Below are positions 1 through 7,531 of a stretch of DNA of 64,000 bases, piece by piece; the first letter of the stretch is position 1; each line of letters begins with the position of its first letter. The notes below the pieces were generated by a model. The model worked only from the letters and a program-made list of their open reading frames with translations, did not search any database and was not told the origin of the DNA. Origin of the DNA: Citromicrobium bathyomarinum (GTDB taxonomy: Bacteria > Pseudomonadota > Alphaproteobacteria > Sphingomonadales > Sphingomonadaceae); the NCBI GenBank assembly GCA_001306305.2, contig CP155577.1:1-64000 (forward strand), in the 5' to 3' direction. A program made the translations under genes and the position numbers.

Positions 1-401
1 TCTACACCGTGCTCGCCGATGGCGACGACCAGAACGATCCGGTGGTCGATACCGCCCGCTCGATCCTCGACGGGCATATCGTGCTCTCGCGCGACATCGC
101 CCAGCGCGGGCGCTACCCTGCGGTCGATGTCGGCGCGTCGCTCAGCCGCGTGATGAACGACATCGTGCCCCCGGCGCATGTCGTCGCGGCACGCAAATTC
201 CGCGCGCTCAACGCCACTTACGAGGAAAACCGCGATCTGGTGCTGATGGGTGCCTATCGTCCGGGGCAGGACGCAACGCTCGACAAGGCGATCGCGATGC
301 ACGCCGGCATGTCCGCCTTCCTCGGCCAGGATATCGCCGAACATGTCGGGCTGTTCGAGGCGGTCGGCCAGCTTGAGGAGCTGATGGCGGATGACGCCTG
401 A
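1..401 (+). CDS. fliI: Flagellar export ATPase FliI, C-terminal part (5' end outside window)
   Basis: This is the C-terminal ~133 residues of the ATPase that energises export of flagellar subunits at the cytoplasmic side of the basal body. The reading frame is open from base 3 (Tyr-Thr-Val-Leu). The stretches DPVVDTARSILDGHIVLSR and RYPAVDVGASLSR are typical of the catalytic-domain end of FliI and related F1-like export ATPases. The Walker motifs lie upstream of the window. The last 11 bases overlap fliJ, so the two are probably translationally coupled. Identity is firm because all following genes are flagellar. Confidence 0.93.
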   Translation, partial: YTVLADGDDQNDPVVDTARSILDGHIVLSRDIAQRGRYPAVDVGASLSRVMNDIVPPAHVVAARKFRALNATYEENRDLVLMGAYRPGQDATLDKAIAMHAGMSAFLGQDIAEHVGLFEAVGQLEELMADDA

Positions 402-777
402 GCAGCGCCGCTACAGGCGGACCCGGCTGATCGAGCGGGTCCGCACGGTCGAACAGCGCCAGTCGGCGCTCGCCGCGGCAGAGGCGGAGGCCCAGCGCGC
501 CCGGCTCGACGCGGTGTCGGCCAAGACCCGTGCGCTGGCCACCCACTACGCCTCGCTGACCGATGCGACCGATGCGCAGAGCCTGCGCCGCTCGGGCGCG
601 ATGAGCAGCCAGCTGCGCGATCTGAGCGCGGCGGCGGAACGTCACGCCCGCGATGCGCGCAACCAGTCCGAGGCATCGCTCGCCGCGCTCGCCCAGACCG
701 AACGCCGCCGCCGCCGTGCGGAAGAGGATTACCGGGCCGCCGCGTCCACCTTGCGGGACAAGCTGGCCGCGCGCTGA
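391..777 (+). CDS. fliJ: Flagellar export protein FliJ
   Basis: The product has 128 residues and is almost entirely charged alpha-helix rich in Arg, Ala, Glu and Gln, as expected for the antiparallel coiled coil of FliJ. FliJ sits in the centre of the FliI hexamer and escorts chaperone-substrate complexes to the export gate. Sequence conservation in this family is weak. The call rests on length (usual 130-150 residues), helical composition and position directly after fliI, with which it overlaps by 11 bases. No membrane segment or signal peptide is seen. Confidence 0.72.
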   Translation: MTPEQRRYRRTRLIERVRTVEQRQSALAAAEAEAQRARLDAVSAKTRALATHYASLTDATDAQSLRRSGAMSSQLRDLSAAAERHARDARNQSEASLAALAQTERRRRRAEEDYRAAASTLRDKLAAR

Positions 778-806
778 GCGCCCGATTCCCAGTCCCTTCC
801 CGGCTT

Positions 807-822
807 TGGCACGCATCTTGAA
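807..822 (+). promoter_or_regulatory. Candidate sigma-54 promoter ahead of fliK
   Basis: TGGCAC, five bases, then TTGAA: the GG and the -12 doublet are exactly ten bases apart, as in sigma-54 (RpoN) promoters. The -24 half is perfect. The -12 half reads GA where GC is usual. It lies 33 bases before the fliK start, with a purine-rich SD stretch (GAGGAACTGGAG) in between. Confidence 0.45.
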
Positions 823-854
823 TAGCGCGTGAGGAACTGGAGACGGGAACCCCA

Positions 855-2276
855 ATGACAGCGCTATTCCTAGACCTCGGCATCGCCAAATCCACCCGCA
901 TTCCCGGCTTCCCGCTCGACGGGCTGCCACCGCTCGAGCCGGGCGGCACGCTCCGCGGTGCCTTCGCCGAGGCGCTGGGCAAGGCGGCCACAGAAAGCGA
1001 TGCAGAGGGCGCGGATGCGCCGGTTGAGGGCGGTGGTGGCGATGACGCACTGCCCGACGGGGCCGACCCGCAGGCGCTGGCGAGCGACGCTGGCGGGCTG
1101 CCGATAGCGGTCGCCATTCCCGCCACTTCTAGCACGCCCAACATCGACAGCGCGACGCCGAGCGAGACCGGCAAAGCCACGGCAATTGCCGCAGCGCCCG
1201 GCAAGACCTTGCCGGATGCGCAGCCCGATATTGCCGTTGCCCTGCCCATTTCGCCCGAGGAGAGCGACGGCGCTGCAAAGGCACAGCTGACACAGGACGG
1301 CGCGGCGACGAAGCAGCAAGGCACCGGCGCGGCGCAACCGCTCGCGCTGCTGGCGATGCGCGGGCTGACGATACCTGCGGGCGCGACGGGCTCCGCGCAG
1401 CCCGGCGGCGATCAGGCAGCTGGTGCCTCCCCCGCCGGTCGCACAGCGGGTGCCGCAGGCGCCGCCACCGCGCTCGATCCGACGGCGCTGGCCACCAGGG
1501 GAGAGGAGGGCTCCGCCCCCGGTGAGGGCAAGGGCGAGAGCAAGGGCGACGGCGCGCAGCGCGGCGATGCGAAGGGCGAGGCGGCAGGCCGGCTCGCCAC
1601 GAAACTCGCCTCCACCGCCGCCGCTGGCAAGGCAGATACGGATAGCGCGCAGCAGGGCTTCAGCATCAGCGTGCGCGCCGCCGAGCGGGCCGGTGCGACC
1701 GATGGTCCGCAGGCAGGCACATCCTCACCCACTGGCACCGCCGCGCTCGTCGCGGGTGCCGCGCCCGGAGCCGCAACGCACGCGCCGCTGGGCGCTGCGA
1801 GCGGCACCGCCAATGCCATGCCCGGCTTCCCCGAACTGGCGGCACTGGTCGACCGGATCTCCGCCGCGCGCGACAGTGCCGGCGGCGGCAGCGCGACCGT
1901 CTCGCTCGCGCACAAGGAACTCGGCAATCTGTCGCTGACCTTCGAGACCAGCGGCCGCACGCTCGATGTGCAGGTCTCCGCGCAGGATAATGAAACGCAG
2001 CGATCGCTCGCCGCGGCGCTCGCCGCCGACCGCCCGCATGTCCGCGCGGCGGAAGCGCAGCAGGCTCCGAGCCAGCAGCACCAGCAGCAGGCGGGCGCGC
2101 AGGGTGGCGGCACGACGCACGGCGGCCAGGCCGATGCGCGCCACTCCGGCGCTGCGGGCGATGGCCAGTCCGACCGGCGCGACAATGCGCGTCAGGCGGG
2201 CCGCGACACCGGCCCCGGCGCAGGCTCCGGCCAGCCCGGCTCCGGCCCGAAATCCAACGGCGGAATTTACGCCTGA
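855..2276 (+). CDS. fliK: Flagellar hook-length control protein FliK
   Basis: The product has 473 residues and shows the FliK plan: a long Ala/Gly/Pro/Thr-rich disordered N-terminal region that acts as a molecular ruler, then a compact C-terminal Flg_hook domain (about residues 325-400, with SLAHKELGNLSLTFE and TLDVQVSAQ) that contacts FlhB to switch export from hook to filament subunits. A Gln/Gly-rich tail follows (about 405-470). A short promoter-bearing gap separates it from fliJ, so fliK may begin a new transcript. The low-complexity region is probably fast evolving. Family assignment rests on the C-terminal domain and position. Confidence 0.86.
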   Translation: MTALFLDLGIAKSTRIPGFPLDGLPPLEPGGTLRGAFAEALGKAATESDAEGADAPVEGGGGDDALPDGADPQALASDAGGLPIAVAIPATSSTPNIDSATPSETGKATAIAAAPGKTLPDAQPDIAVALPISPEESDGAAKAQLTQDGAATKQQGTGAAQPLALLAMRGLTIPAGATGSAQPGGDQAAGASPAGRTAGAAGAATALDPTALATRGEEGSAPGEGKGESKGDGAQRGDAKGEAAGRLATKLASTAAAGKADTDSAQQGFSISVRAAERAGATDGPQAGTSSPTGTAALVAGAAPGAATHAPLGAASGTANAMPGFPELAALVDRISAARDSAGGGSATVSLAHKELGNLSLTFETSGRTLDVQVSAQDNETQRSLAAALAADRPHVRAAEAQQAPSQQHQQQAGAQGGGTTHGGQADARHSGAAGDGQSDRRDNARQAGRDTGPGAGSGQPGSGPKSNGGIYA

Positions 2277-2308
2277 TTAACCATCAGAACCTAGACGGAA
2301 TTAACCAT
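2277..2308 (+). promoter_or_regulatory. Two TTAACCAT motifs (CtrA half-site type) between fliK and fliL
   Basis: The 8-mer TTAACCAT occurs twice as a direct repeat 24 bases apart. One copy directly follows the fliK stop; the other overlaps the fliL start codon. TTAACCAT is the half-site form bound by the response regulator CtrA in Caulobacter, where CtrA controls flagellar genes. Regulation here is inferred only; the overlap with the start codon could also be chance. Confidence 0.35.
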
Positions 2309-2897
2309 GAGCAACGACGCCCAGACGACCGCTGACGACGCGCCCAAGAAGAAGAAGGGCGGCTTCATGAAGATGCTGCTGATGGCCATCGTCCTGCTCG
2401 GCGCAGGGGGCGGCGGCACCTATGCCGCCTTCGCCACCGGCATGATCGGCGGCGCCGCCGAGAAGAAGGAAGACACCGGCCCCGAATACGTGCTGAAGGG
2501 CGAGGAAGACCCCTACGCCGTCAAGAGCGAGAAGGGCGAGGAAGAGGGCAAGGTCGTCCACGGATCGGGCGGCAGCAAGTACCGCACCGCCTATTACGAA
2601 TTCCAGGACGAATTCACCTCCAACCTCGCGGGCGGAATTGATCTCGTCCAGATCAGCCTCGCCGCCTCGACCCACAAGGACGGGCGCGTGCTGATGTGGC
2701 TGCACGACCATGAACTCGCGATCCGCTCGCGCATCCTGGTCGAACTTGCCTCCACCGACGCCGCCGACATTTCCACCGCACAGGGCAAGGAAAAGCTGCA
2801 GCAGCGCCTGACCAAGGCGATCAATGACGAACTGATCGCGCACGAAGGCTTCGGCGGGGTCGACAACGTCTATTTCCGCTCGCTGATCATCCAATGA
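2307..2897 (+). CDS. fliL: Flagellar basal body-associated protein FliL
   Basis: The 196-residue product has a short Lys-rich cytoplasmic N-terminus (KKKKGG near residues 14-19), one membrane helix (about 21-42) and a periplasmic FliL domain ending in DNVYFRSLIIQ, a typical FliL C-terminus. FliL forms a ring around the stator units and raises motor torque or stability. The gap between the helix and the domain is Glu/Lys-rich (about residues 50-80). Its stop overlaps the fliM start (ATGA), indicating coupled translation. Confidence 0.9.
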   Translation: MSNDAQTTADDAPKKKKGGFMKMLLMAIVLLGAGGGGTYAAFATGMIGGAAEKKEDTGPEYVLKGEEDPYAVKSEKGEEEGKVVHGSGGSKYRTAYYEFQDEFTSNLAGGIDLVQISLAASTHKDGRVLMWLHDHELAIRSRILVELASTDAADISTAQGKEKLQQRLTKAINDELIAHEGFGGVDNVYFRSLIIQ

Positions 2898-3790
2898 TCG
2901 AAACCGCGGCACCCTCCGGCACCCGCACCGCGCAGCACTGCGAGCAGCTGCTGTCGAACTCGCTCGAGACGATCGACGTCGCGGGCGACTTCGCACGGCT
3001 CGGTACCCGGCTCGCCCGCGCGCTCCAGCCGCGCTTCGCCGCGCTCTTCGACACCCGCAAGCTCGAAGTCGAACTGGTCGACACCGCCTCCTGCGCGGGG
3101 GACGCGCTGGGGGAGACGCTGGGTTCGGGGATGCACCACGCGCGTTTCGCGCTGCCGGTGAAGGGGCTCGGCATCCTCGTCAGCGCCAAAATCGGCGCGC
3201 TGATCGGCGAATTCGACCGGATGCTGGGCGGTGACGGCGATGCGCCCGAAGACGCACGCGCCCTTCCCGCCTCCGCCGATCGCTTCTCGCGCCAGATCGA
3301 AGGCGAAGTGCTCGCCGCCTGTGCAGAGGCCAGCGGCCGGGACGATCTGGCCGCCGCAGCCCGCGGGACCGTGCTGCGCGAGATCGTGCCGTCCTCGGCG
3401 CAGGCGCCGGTCCACCTGGCGACCTTCGCGGTCAGCCGGCCCGATACACCCAAGTTCATGCTCACCATCGCGGTGTGCGAGACGACCTTTGTGCAATTCG
3501 CGGGCGAGGCACCCGTGGGCAAGCCGGTCCGCCGCACGCTGGGTGAACTGCCGCTCGACCGCTCGCCGCTCGCCCATGTCGAGATGACCGCGACCGCAAC
3601 GCTGGTCGACATGACGCTGCCGCTGCACCGGATCGCCGGATTGCAGGTCGGTACGCTGCTGCCGGTCTCGATCCATCGCAGCGTTCCGCTGTCGATTGCC
3701 GACATCACCATCGCCCTGGGGGCGGTGGGCGCGCTCGACGATCGGGTCGCGCTCGAAATCCACTACACCGCACTTGCGAAGGACATCTAA
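2894..3790 (+). CDS. fliM: Flagellar motor switch protein FliM
   Basis: The product has 298 residues, shorter than enteric FliM (about 334). A CheC-like middle domain spans roughly residues 30-210 and a C-terminal SpoA/FliN-like domain about 225-296 (DMTLPLHRIAGLQVGTLLPV). FliM forms the C-ring middle and binds CheY-P, FliG and FliN. The usual N-terminal CheY-binding peptide (LSQxEIDALL) is not evident, so CheY contact may differ here. It starts inside the fliL stop (ATGA) and is followed three bases after its stop by fliN. Confidence 0.9.
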   Translation: MIETAAPSGTRTAQHCEQLLSNSLETIDVAGDFARLGTRLARALQPRFAALFDTRKLEVELVDTASCAGDALGETLGSGMHHARFALPVKGLGILVSAKIGALIGEFDRMLGGDGDAPEDARALPASADRFSRQIEGEVLAACAEASGRDDLAAAARGTVLREIVPSSAQAPVHLATFAVSRPDTPKFMLTIAVCETTFVQFAGEAPVGKPVRRTLGELPLDRSPLAHVEMTATATLVDMTLPLHRIAGLQVGTLLPVSIHRSVPLSIADITIALGAVGALDDRVALEIHYTALAKDI

Positions 3791-3793
3791 GCC

Positions 3794-4150
3794 ATGACCA
3801 TGCCATTCGATGGCTACGGCCTGATCCAGGAAATCGACGTTCGCCTGACGGTGGAGCTGGGACGCAAGAACCTGCCGCTGCGCGAGATCATGGCGCTGGG
3901 CGAGAACAGCCTGGTCGAACTGGACCGGCTGACCGACGAGCCGCTGGACATCATGGTCAATGGCCGCCTGATCGCACGCGGCGAAGTGGTCGCGCAGGGC
4001 AATCGCTTCGCGATCCGCATCCTCGAACTCTCCGGCGCGGGCGCACCTGCGTCCACCCCGACCAGCGCGCCGCAGCCGACCGTACGCGGCGCGGACGGCG
4101 CACCGATCGAAGACCGGCGCGCACCGCCGCCCACGGTGGAGCAGCTGTAA
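3794..4150 (+). CDS. fliN: Flagellar motor switch protein FliN
   Basis: The 118-residue protein is a single SpoA domain (about residues 10-82) with the hallmark order DVRLTVELGRKNLPLREIM, then LDIMVNGRLIARGEVV and RFAIRIL. FliN builds the bottom of the C-ring with FliM and also docks FliH-FliI export complexes. The final ~35 residues are a Pro/Ala-rich tail that the family core lacks. Its stop codon shares one base with the fliO start (TAATG). Confidence 0.93.
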   Translation: MTMPFDGYGLIQEIDVRLTVELGRKNLPLREIMALGENSLVELDRLTDEPLDIMVNGRLIARGEVVAQGNRFAIRILELSGAGAPASTPTSAPQPTVRGADGAPIEDRRAPPPTVEQL

Positions 4151-4473
4151 TGCTGCTCTACATCCTCAAGCTGCTGATCCTGCTGCCGCTGATCGGCCTG
4201 ATGATCTGGGGCAGCCTGAAGCTGGCCAAGCGGATGCAGGGCCAGCTGGGCGCACCCGGCGGTGGCGGGGAAAAAGCGGTCCGCATCGTCGAGACCACCA
4301 TGCTCTCCCCCACCCTGCGGCTCGCGGTGATCGAGTTTCACGGGCGTGAGATCCTCGTCTCCACTTCCAAGGGCGGGCTGACCCGTCTGGCCGAGGCTCC
4401 GGCGCGCGCCAAAACGCCCGACACCGCTGGCGACACCGGCACCACGACCATCGCACAGGAGCACGCTGCGTGA
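4150..4473 (+). CDS. fliO: Flagellar biosynthesis protein FliO
   Basis: The 107-residue product has one N-terminal hydrophobic helix (about residues 4-24), then a short cytoplasmic domain with VETTMLSPTLRLAVIEFHGREILV, resembling FliO. FliO assists assembly of the FliP-FliQ-FliR export gate and is not part of the finished channel. Conservation is low in this family, so position between fliN and fliP carries much of the call. The stop overlaps the fliP GTG start (GTGA). Confidence 0.83.
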   Translation: MLLYILKLLILLPLIGLMIWGSLKLAKRMQGQLGAPGGGGEKAVRIVETTMLSPTLRLAVIEFHGREILVSTSKGGLTRLAEAPARAKTPDTAGDTGTTTIAQEHAA

Positions 4474-5246
4474 TCGCACGCCTCGCCAGATGGGCCGCCA
4501 CTCTCGGCGCGCTTGCCTATACCGGGATTGCACACGCGGCCACCGCCGTGCCGACCGACAGCGCCGCGGCAGGCGCGCTCGACCGCGCCTTCGGCGAGCT
4601 TGGCGGCGCGGGCGGCGAACCGCTGAGCCTTTCGCTCCAGCTGCTGCTGGTGATGGGGCTGCTGACCTTCCTGCCCGCGATCCTGCTGATGATGACCAGC
4701 TTCACGCGGATCATCGTGGTGCTGGCGATCCTGCGGCAGGCGCTGGGCCTGCAACAATCGCCGCCCAATCAGGTGCTGATCGGGATTTCGCTGTTCCTCT
4801 CGCTGTTCATCATGGCCCCGACGCTGGACCGGGTGAACACCGCCGCGATCGAGCCCTATTCCGCCGGGCAGATCAATGCCGAGGTCGCAATCGAGCGCGC
4901 CGGAGGCGAATTCCACAAATTCATGATCCGCCAGACGCGCGAGAACGACCTGCAGATGTTCGCCGACATCGCCAACGCGCCCAAATTCGCCAGCCCGCAG
5001 GACGTGCCCTTCTCGATCCTGCTGCCCGCCTTCGTGACCAGCGAGCTGAAGACCGCGTTCCAGATCGGCTTCATGCTGTTCCTGCCGTTTCTCGTGATCG
5101 ACCTCGTCGTGTCTTCCGTCCTGATGAGTCTGGGGATGATGATGATGAGCCCGATGCTCGTTTCGCTGCCCTTCAAGCTGCTGCTGTTCGTCCTGGTGGA
5201 CGGGTGGTCGCTGCTGATGGGCTCCCTCGCCTCAAGCTTCGTGTGA
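4470..5246 (+). CDS. fliP: Flagellar export gate protein FliP
   Basis: The 258-residue product begins with a cleavable-type signal sequence (about residues 1-24, ending AHA), as FliP is one of the few export components with one. The diagnostic stretch MMTSFTRIIVVLAILRQALG and PPNQVLIGISLFLSLF follow, with several membrane helices and a closing transmembrane hairpin. FliP forms the pentameric core of the export gate with FliQ and FliR. The GTG start overlapping the fliO stop gives a full signal peptide, so it is preferred. Confidence 0.97.
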   Translation: MIARLARWAATLGALAYTGIAHAATAVPTDSAAAGALDRAFGELGGAGGEPLSLSLQLLLVMGLLTFLPAILLMMTSFTRIIVVLAILRQALGLQQSPPNQVLIGISLFLSLFIMAPTLDRVNTAAIEPYSAGQINAEVAIERAGGEFHKFMIRQTRENDLQMFADIANAPKFASPQDVPFSILLPAFVTSELKTAFQIGFMLFLPFLVIDLVVSSVLMSLGMMMMSPMLVSLPFKLLLFVLVDGWSLLMGSLASSFV

Positions 5247-5255
5247 GCCTGACCA

Positions 5256-5528
5256 ATGGATGAAATGTCCGTCCTTCTCTCGCTGGCCGACCGGATGCTG
5301 TGGACCACCGCGCTGGTCGCCGCGCCGATCCTGCTCGCCGCGCTGGGCCTGGGCCTGGTCATCGGGCTGATCCAGGCGGCGACCTCGGTCAACGAACAGA
5401 CGCTGACCTTCGTCCCCAAGCTGGCGGCAGTGGCCTTCGTGCTGGTCGTGCTGGGCGCATCGATGATGGCGCTGGTGACCGATTTTACCCAGGACATCTT
5501 CGTCGAGATCGCCCGGATCGGGGATTAG
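5256..5528 (+). CDS. fliQ: Flagellar export gate protein FliQ
   Basis: The 90-residue protein is two hydrophobic helices joined by a short polar loop, the standard FliQ/SctS size and plan. The motif GLIQAATSVNEQTLTFVPKL is strongly conserved in the family. FliQ wraps around the FliP-FliR core and forms part of the closed channel gate. It lies nine bases after fliP and nine bases before fliR. Confidence 0.96.
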   Translation: MDEMSVLLSLADRMLWTTALVAAPILLAALGLGLVIGLIQAATSVNEQTLTFVPKLAAVAFVLVVLGASMMALVTDFTQDIFVEIARIGD

Positions 5529-5537
5529 AGCAGCGTC

Positions 5538-6323
5538 ATGATCGCGCTCGATTTCGGACTTGGCGGTTTCGAGGCCGACATCTGGCGGGTCGTGTTCCTG
5601 ATGACCCGGGTGGGTGCCGCGCTGCTCGCCGCGCCCTTCTTCGGCGCGTCCAACGTGCCGGTGGTCGTCCGCATCTCGTTCACCGGCGCGATGGCGATCT
5701 TCATTTCGATCTGGCTGCCCGAGGTCGCCACGCCCCCCGCCCTGCTGACGCTGGACGGAATGCTGGCGCTGGCGGGTGAGGCGCTGATCGGCCTGATGCT
5801 GGGCTTCGTCCTGCAGATCGCCTTCGCCGCGCCGACCATCGCCGCCGAAGTGATCGGCGGCAGCATGGGGCTGAGCATGGCGACCACGACCGATCCCAAT
5901 GGCGGCGGCAGCACCACCGCCTTCGGCCAGTACTTCATCATCGTGCTGACGCTGATCTTCCTCGCCACCAACGCGCACCTGCACTGGCTCGCGCTGGTCA
6001 CCGAAAGCTATCGCGCGTTCCCGCCGGGCCAGACGTGGATCGGGCCCGAGCGGTTCGAGACGATCTTCATGTTCGGCGGAACCCTGTTCGAAACCGCGCT
6101 GCGGATCGCGCTGCCGGTCACCCTGATCCTGCTGCTGGTCCAGATCGTCACCGGCATTCTGAGCCGTTCGGCCCCCTCGCTCAACCTGTTCGCGCTGGGC
6201 CTGCCCGCAGGTGTGCTCGCAGGGATCGCCGCGCTGATCATCGCCGCCCCGCTGATCTACGACCAGTTCACCGATCTGGTGCAGGTCGCCCTCGCCCAGG
6301 CCGAAAGCGTGATGGCATCATGA
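5538..6323 (+). CDS. fliR: Flagellar export gate protein FliR
   Basis: The 261-residue polytopic membrane protein carries FliR hallmarks such as MTRVGAALLAAPFFG near the N-terminus and the GLALPVTLILLL-type helices in the second half. FliR is a single-copy subunit completing the FliP5-FliR export core; it structurally resembles FliP and FliQ in tandem. The stop codon overlaps the flhB start (ATGA), so FlhB synthesis is probably coupled to it. Confidence 0.95.
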   Translation: MIALDFGLGGFEADIWRVVFLMTRVGAALLAAPFFGASNVPVVVRISFTGAMAIFISIWLPEVATPPALLTLDGMLALAGEALIGLMLGFVLQIAFAAPTIAAEVIGGSMGLSMATTTDPNGGGSTTAFGQYFIIVLTLIFLATNAHLHWLALVTESYRAFPPGQTWIGPERFETIFMFGGTLFETALRIALPVTLILLLVQIVTGILSRSAPSLNLFALGLPAGVLAGIAALIIAAPLIYDQFTDLVQVALAQAESVMAS

Positions 6324-7444
6324 GCGAGACTGCGGGCGAGAAGACATTTGCGCCAACCGAGAAGCGCCTGCGCGATGCCGCGAACAAGGGCGATGTGCTG
6401 CGCTCGAAAGATCTGGGCACGGCGGCGGTCATGCTGGTCGGCGCGGCCTGGCTCGCCTTTGCCGGACCATGGCTGCTGAGCGAGATTTCCAACCTGCTGC
6501 GCGAAAGCTTCCAGTTCGATTCGAGCGAGATCGTCGATTTCCGGCCCGACCGGCTGATGATCGAAGGGCTGACCGCCGCGCTGCCGCCGATCTTCGCGCT
6601 CGCGGTGCCGGTGATCATCGTCACCCTGCTCAGCCAGCTGGCATTCGGGCGCGGGCGGTTCGTCGCCAAGAACCTCGAATTCAAGCACACCCGGATCAAC
6701 CCGGCCTCGGGCCTCAAGCGGATGTTCGGTCCCAACGGGCTGATCGAGATGGGCAAGGGCATTCTCAAGGTGGTGCTGCTGGGCGGGCTTGCGGCGCTGT
6801 GGTGGAGCTATTCCTACGAGAACCTGCTGGGTCTGGGGCGCGGCAACCTGTCGCAGCAGCTGACCACCGCGTGGTGGTCCGTCATCTCGCTGTTCCTCGT
6901 CCTGTGCGGCGGGCTGGTGGTGATCGCGGCGGTCGACCTGCCGATCCAGTGGGTCCGCCGGAACAAGAAGCTCAAGATGAGCCATCAGGAAATGAAGGAC
7001 GAGAACAAGGAGAGCGAAGGCTCCCCCGAAGCGAAGTCCGCGCGCCGCCAACGCCAGCGCGATATCGCCGCAGGCTCGGTCTCGGGCGCGATGCGCGAGG
7101 CGCAGTTCGTCATCACCAACCCGACCCACTTCGCGGTCGCGCTCAGCTACGATCCCGAGAAAGCCTCCGCCCCGATCGTGCTCGCCAAGGGGCGCGGGGA
7201 GAAGGCGCTGGCGATGAAGGAGCTGGCGCGCGAATTCGGCCTGCCGACACTCGAATATCCGCAGCTCGCGCGCTCGGTCTATTTCACCAGCCGCGAACGG
7301 CAGGTTATCTGCGAGGATCTGTACGGCGCGATCGCTGCCGTGCTGGCCTATGTCCTGTCACTCAAACGCGGCGAAATGCCGCCGCTGCCCGCGATCGAGG
7401 TGCCCGTCGCGCTGCGCTTCGATGCGGATGGGCGGCTGAACTAG
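6320..7444 (+). CDS. flhB: Flagellar export switch protein FlhB
   Basis: The 374-residue protein has four membrane helices (about residues 30-215) and a cytoplasmic domain with the autocleavage motif NPTH at residues 267-270. Cleavage between Asn and Pro and interaction with FliK change export specificity from rod/hook to filament proteins. The N-terminus (EKTFAPTEKRLRDA) is typical. The frame is open further upstream, but the ATG overlapping the fliR stop gives the correct family N-terminus. flhA is not in the window. Confidence 0.97.
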   Translation: MSETAGEKTFAPTEKRLRDAANKGDVLRSKDLGTAAVMLVGAAWLAFAGPWLLSEISNLLRESFQFDSSEIVDFRPDRLMIEGLTAALPPIFALAVPVIIVTLLSQLAFGRGRFVAKNLEFKHTRINPASGLKRMFGPNGLIEMGKGILKVVLLGGLAALWWSYSYENLLGLGRGNLSQQLTTAWWSVISLFLVLCGGLVVIAAVDLPIQWVRRNKKLKMSHQEMKDENKESEGSPEAKSARRQRQRDIAAGSVSGAMREAQFVITNPTHFAVALSYDPEKASAPIVLAKGRGEKALAMKELAREFGLPTLEYPQLARSVYFTSRERQVICEDLYGAIAAVLAYVLSLKRGEMPPLPAIEVPVALRFDADGRLN

Positions 7445-7531
7445 CGCGCCCTTCCCGGGCCCCCCGGTGGCGGCAGAAAAATACCGCCGCCAGCCATTAA
7501 GTCGCGCCGCGCCCTGCCGTTCTTGCAGGTG

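Noticed and set aside
7466-7491. 8-bp hairpin between flhB and fliD as a terminator
   Set aside because: There is no T-tract after the stem. It may be structure only, and the fli run appears continuous.
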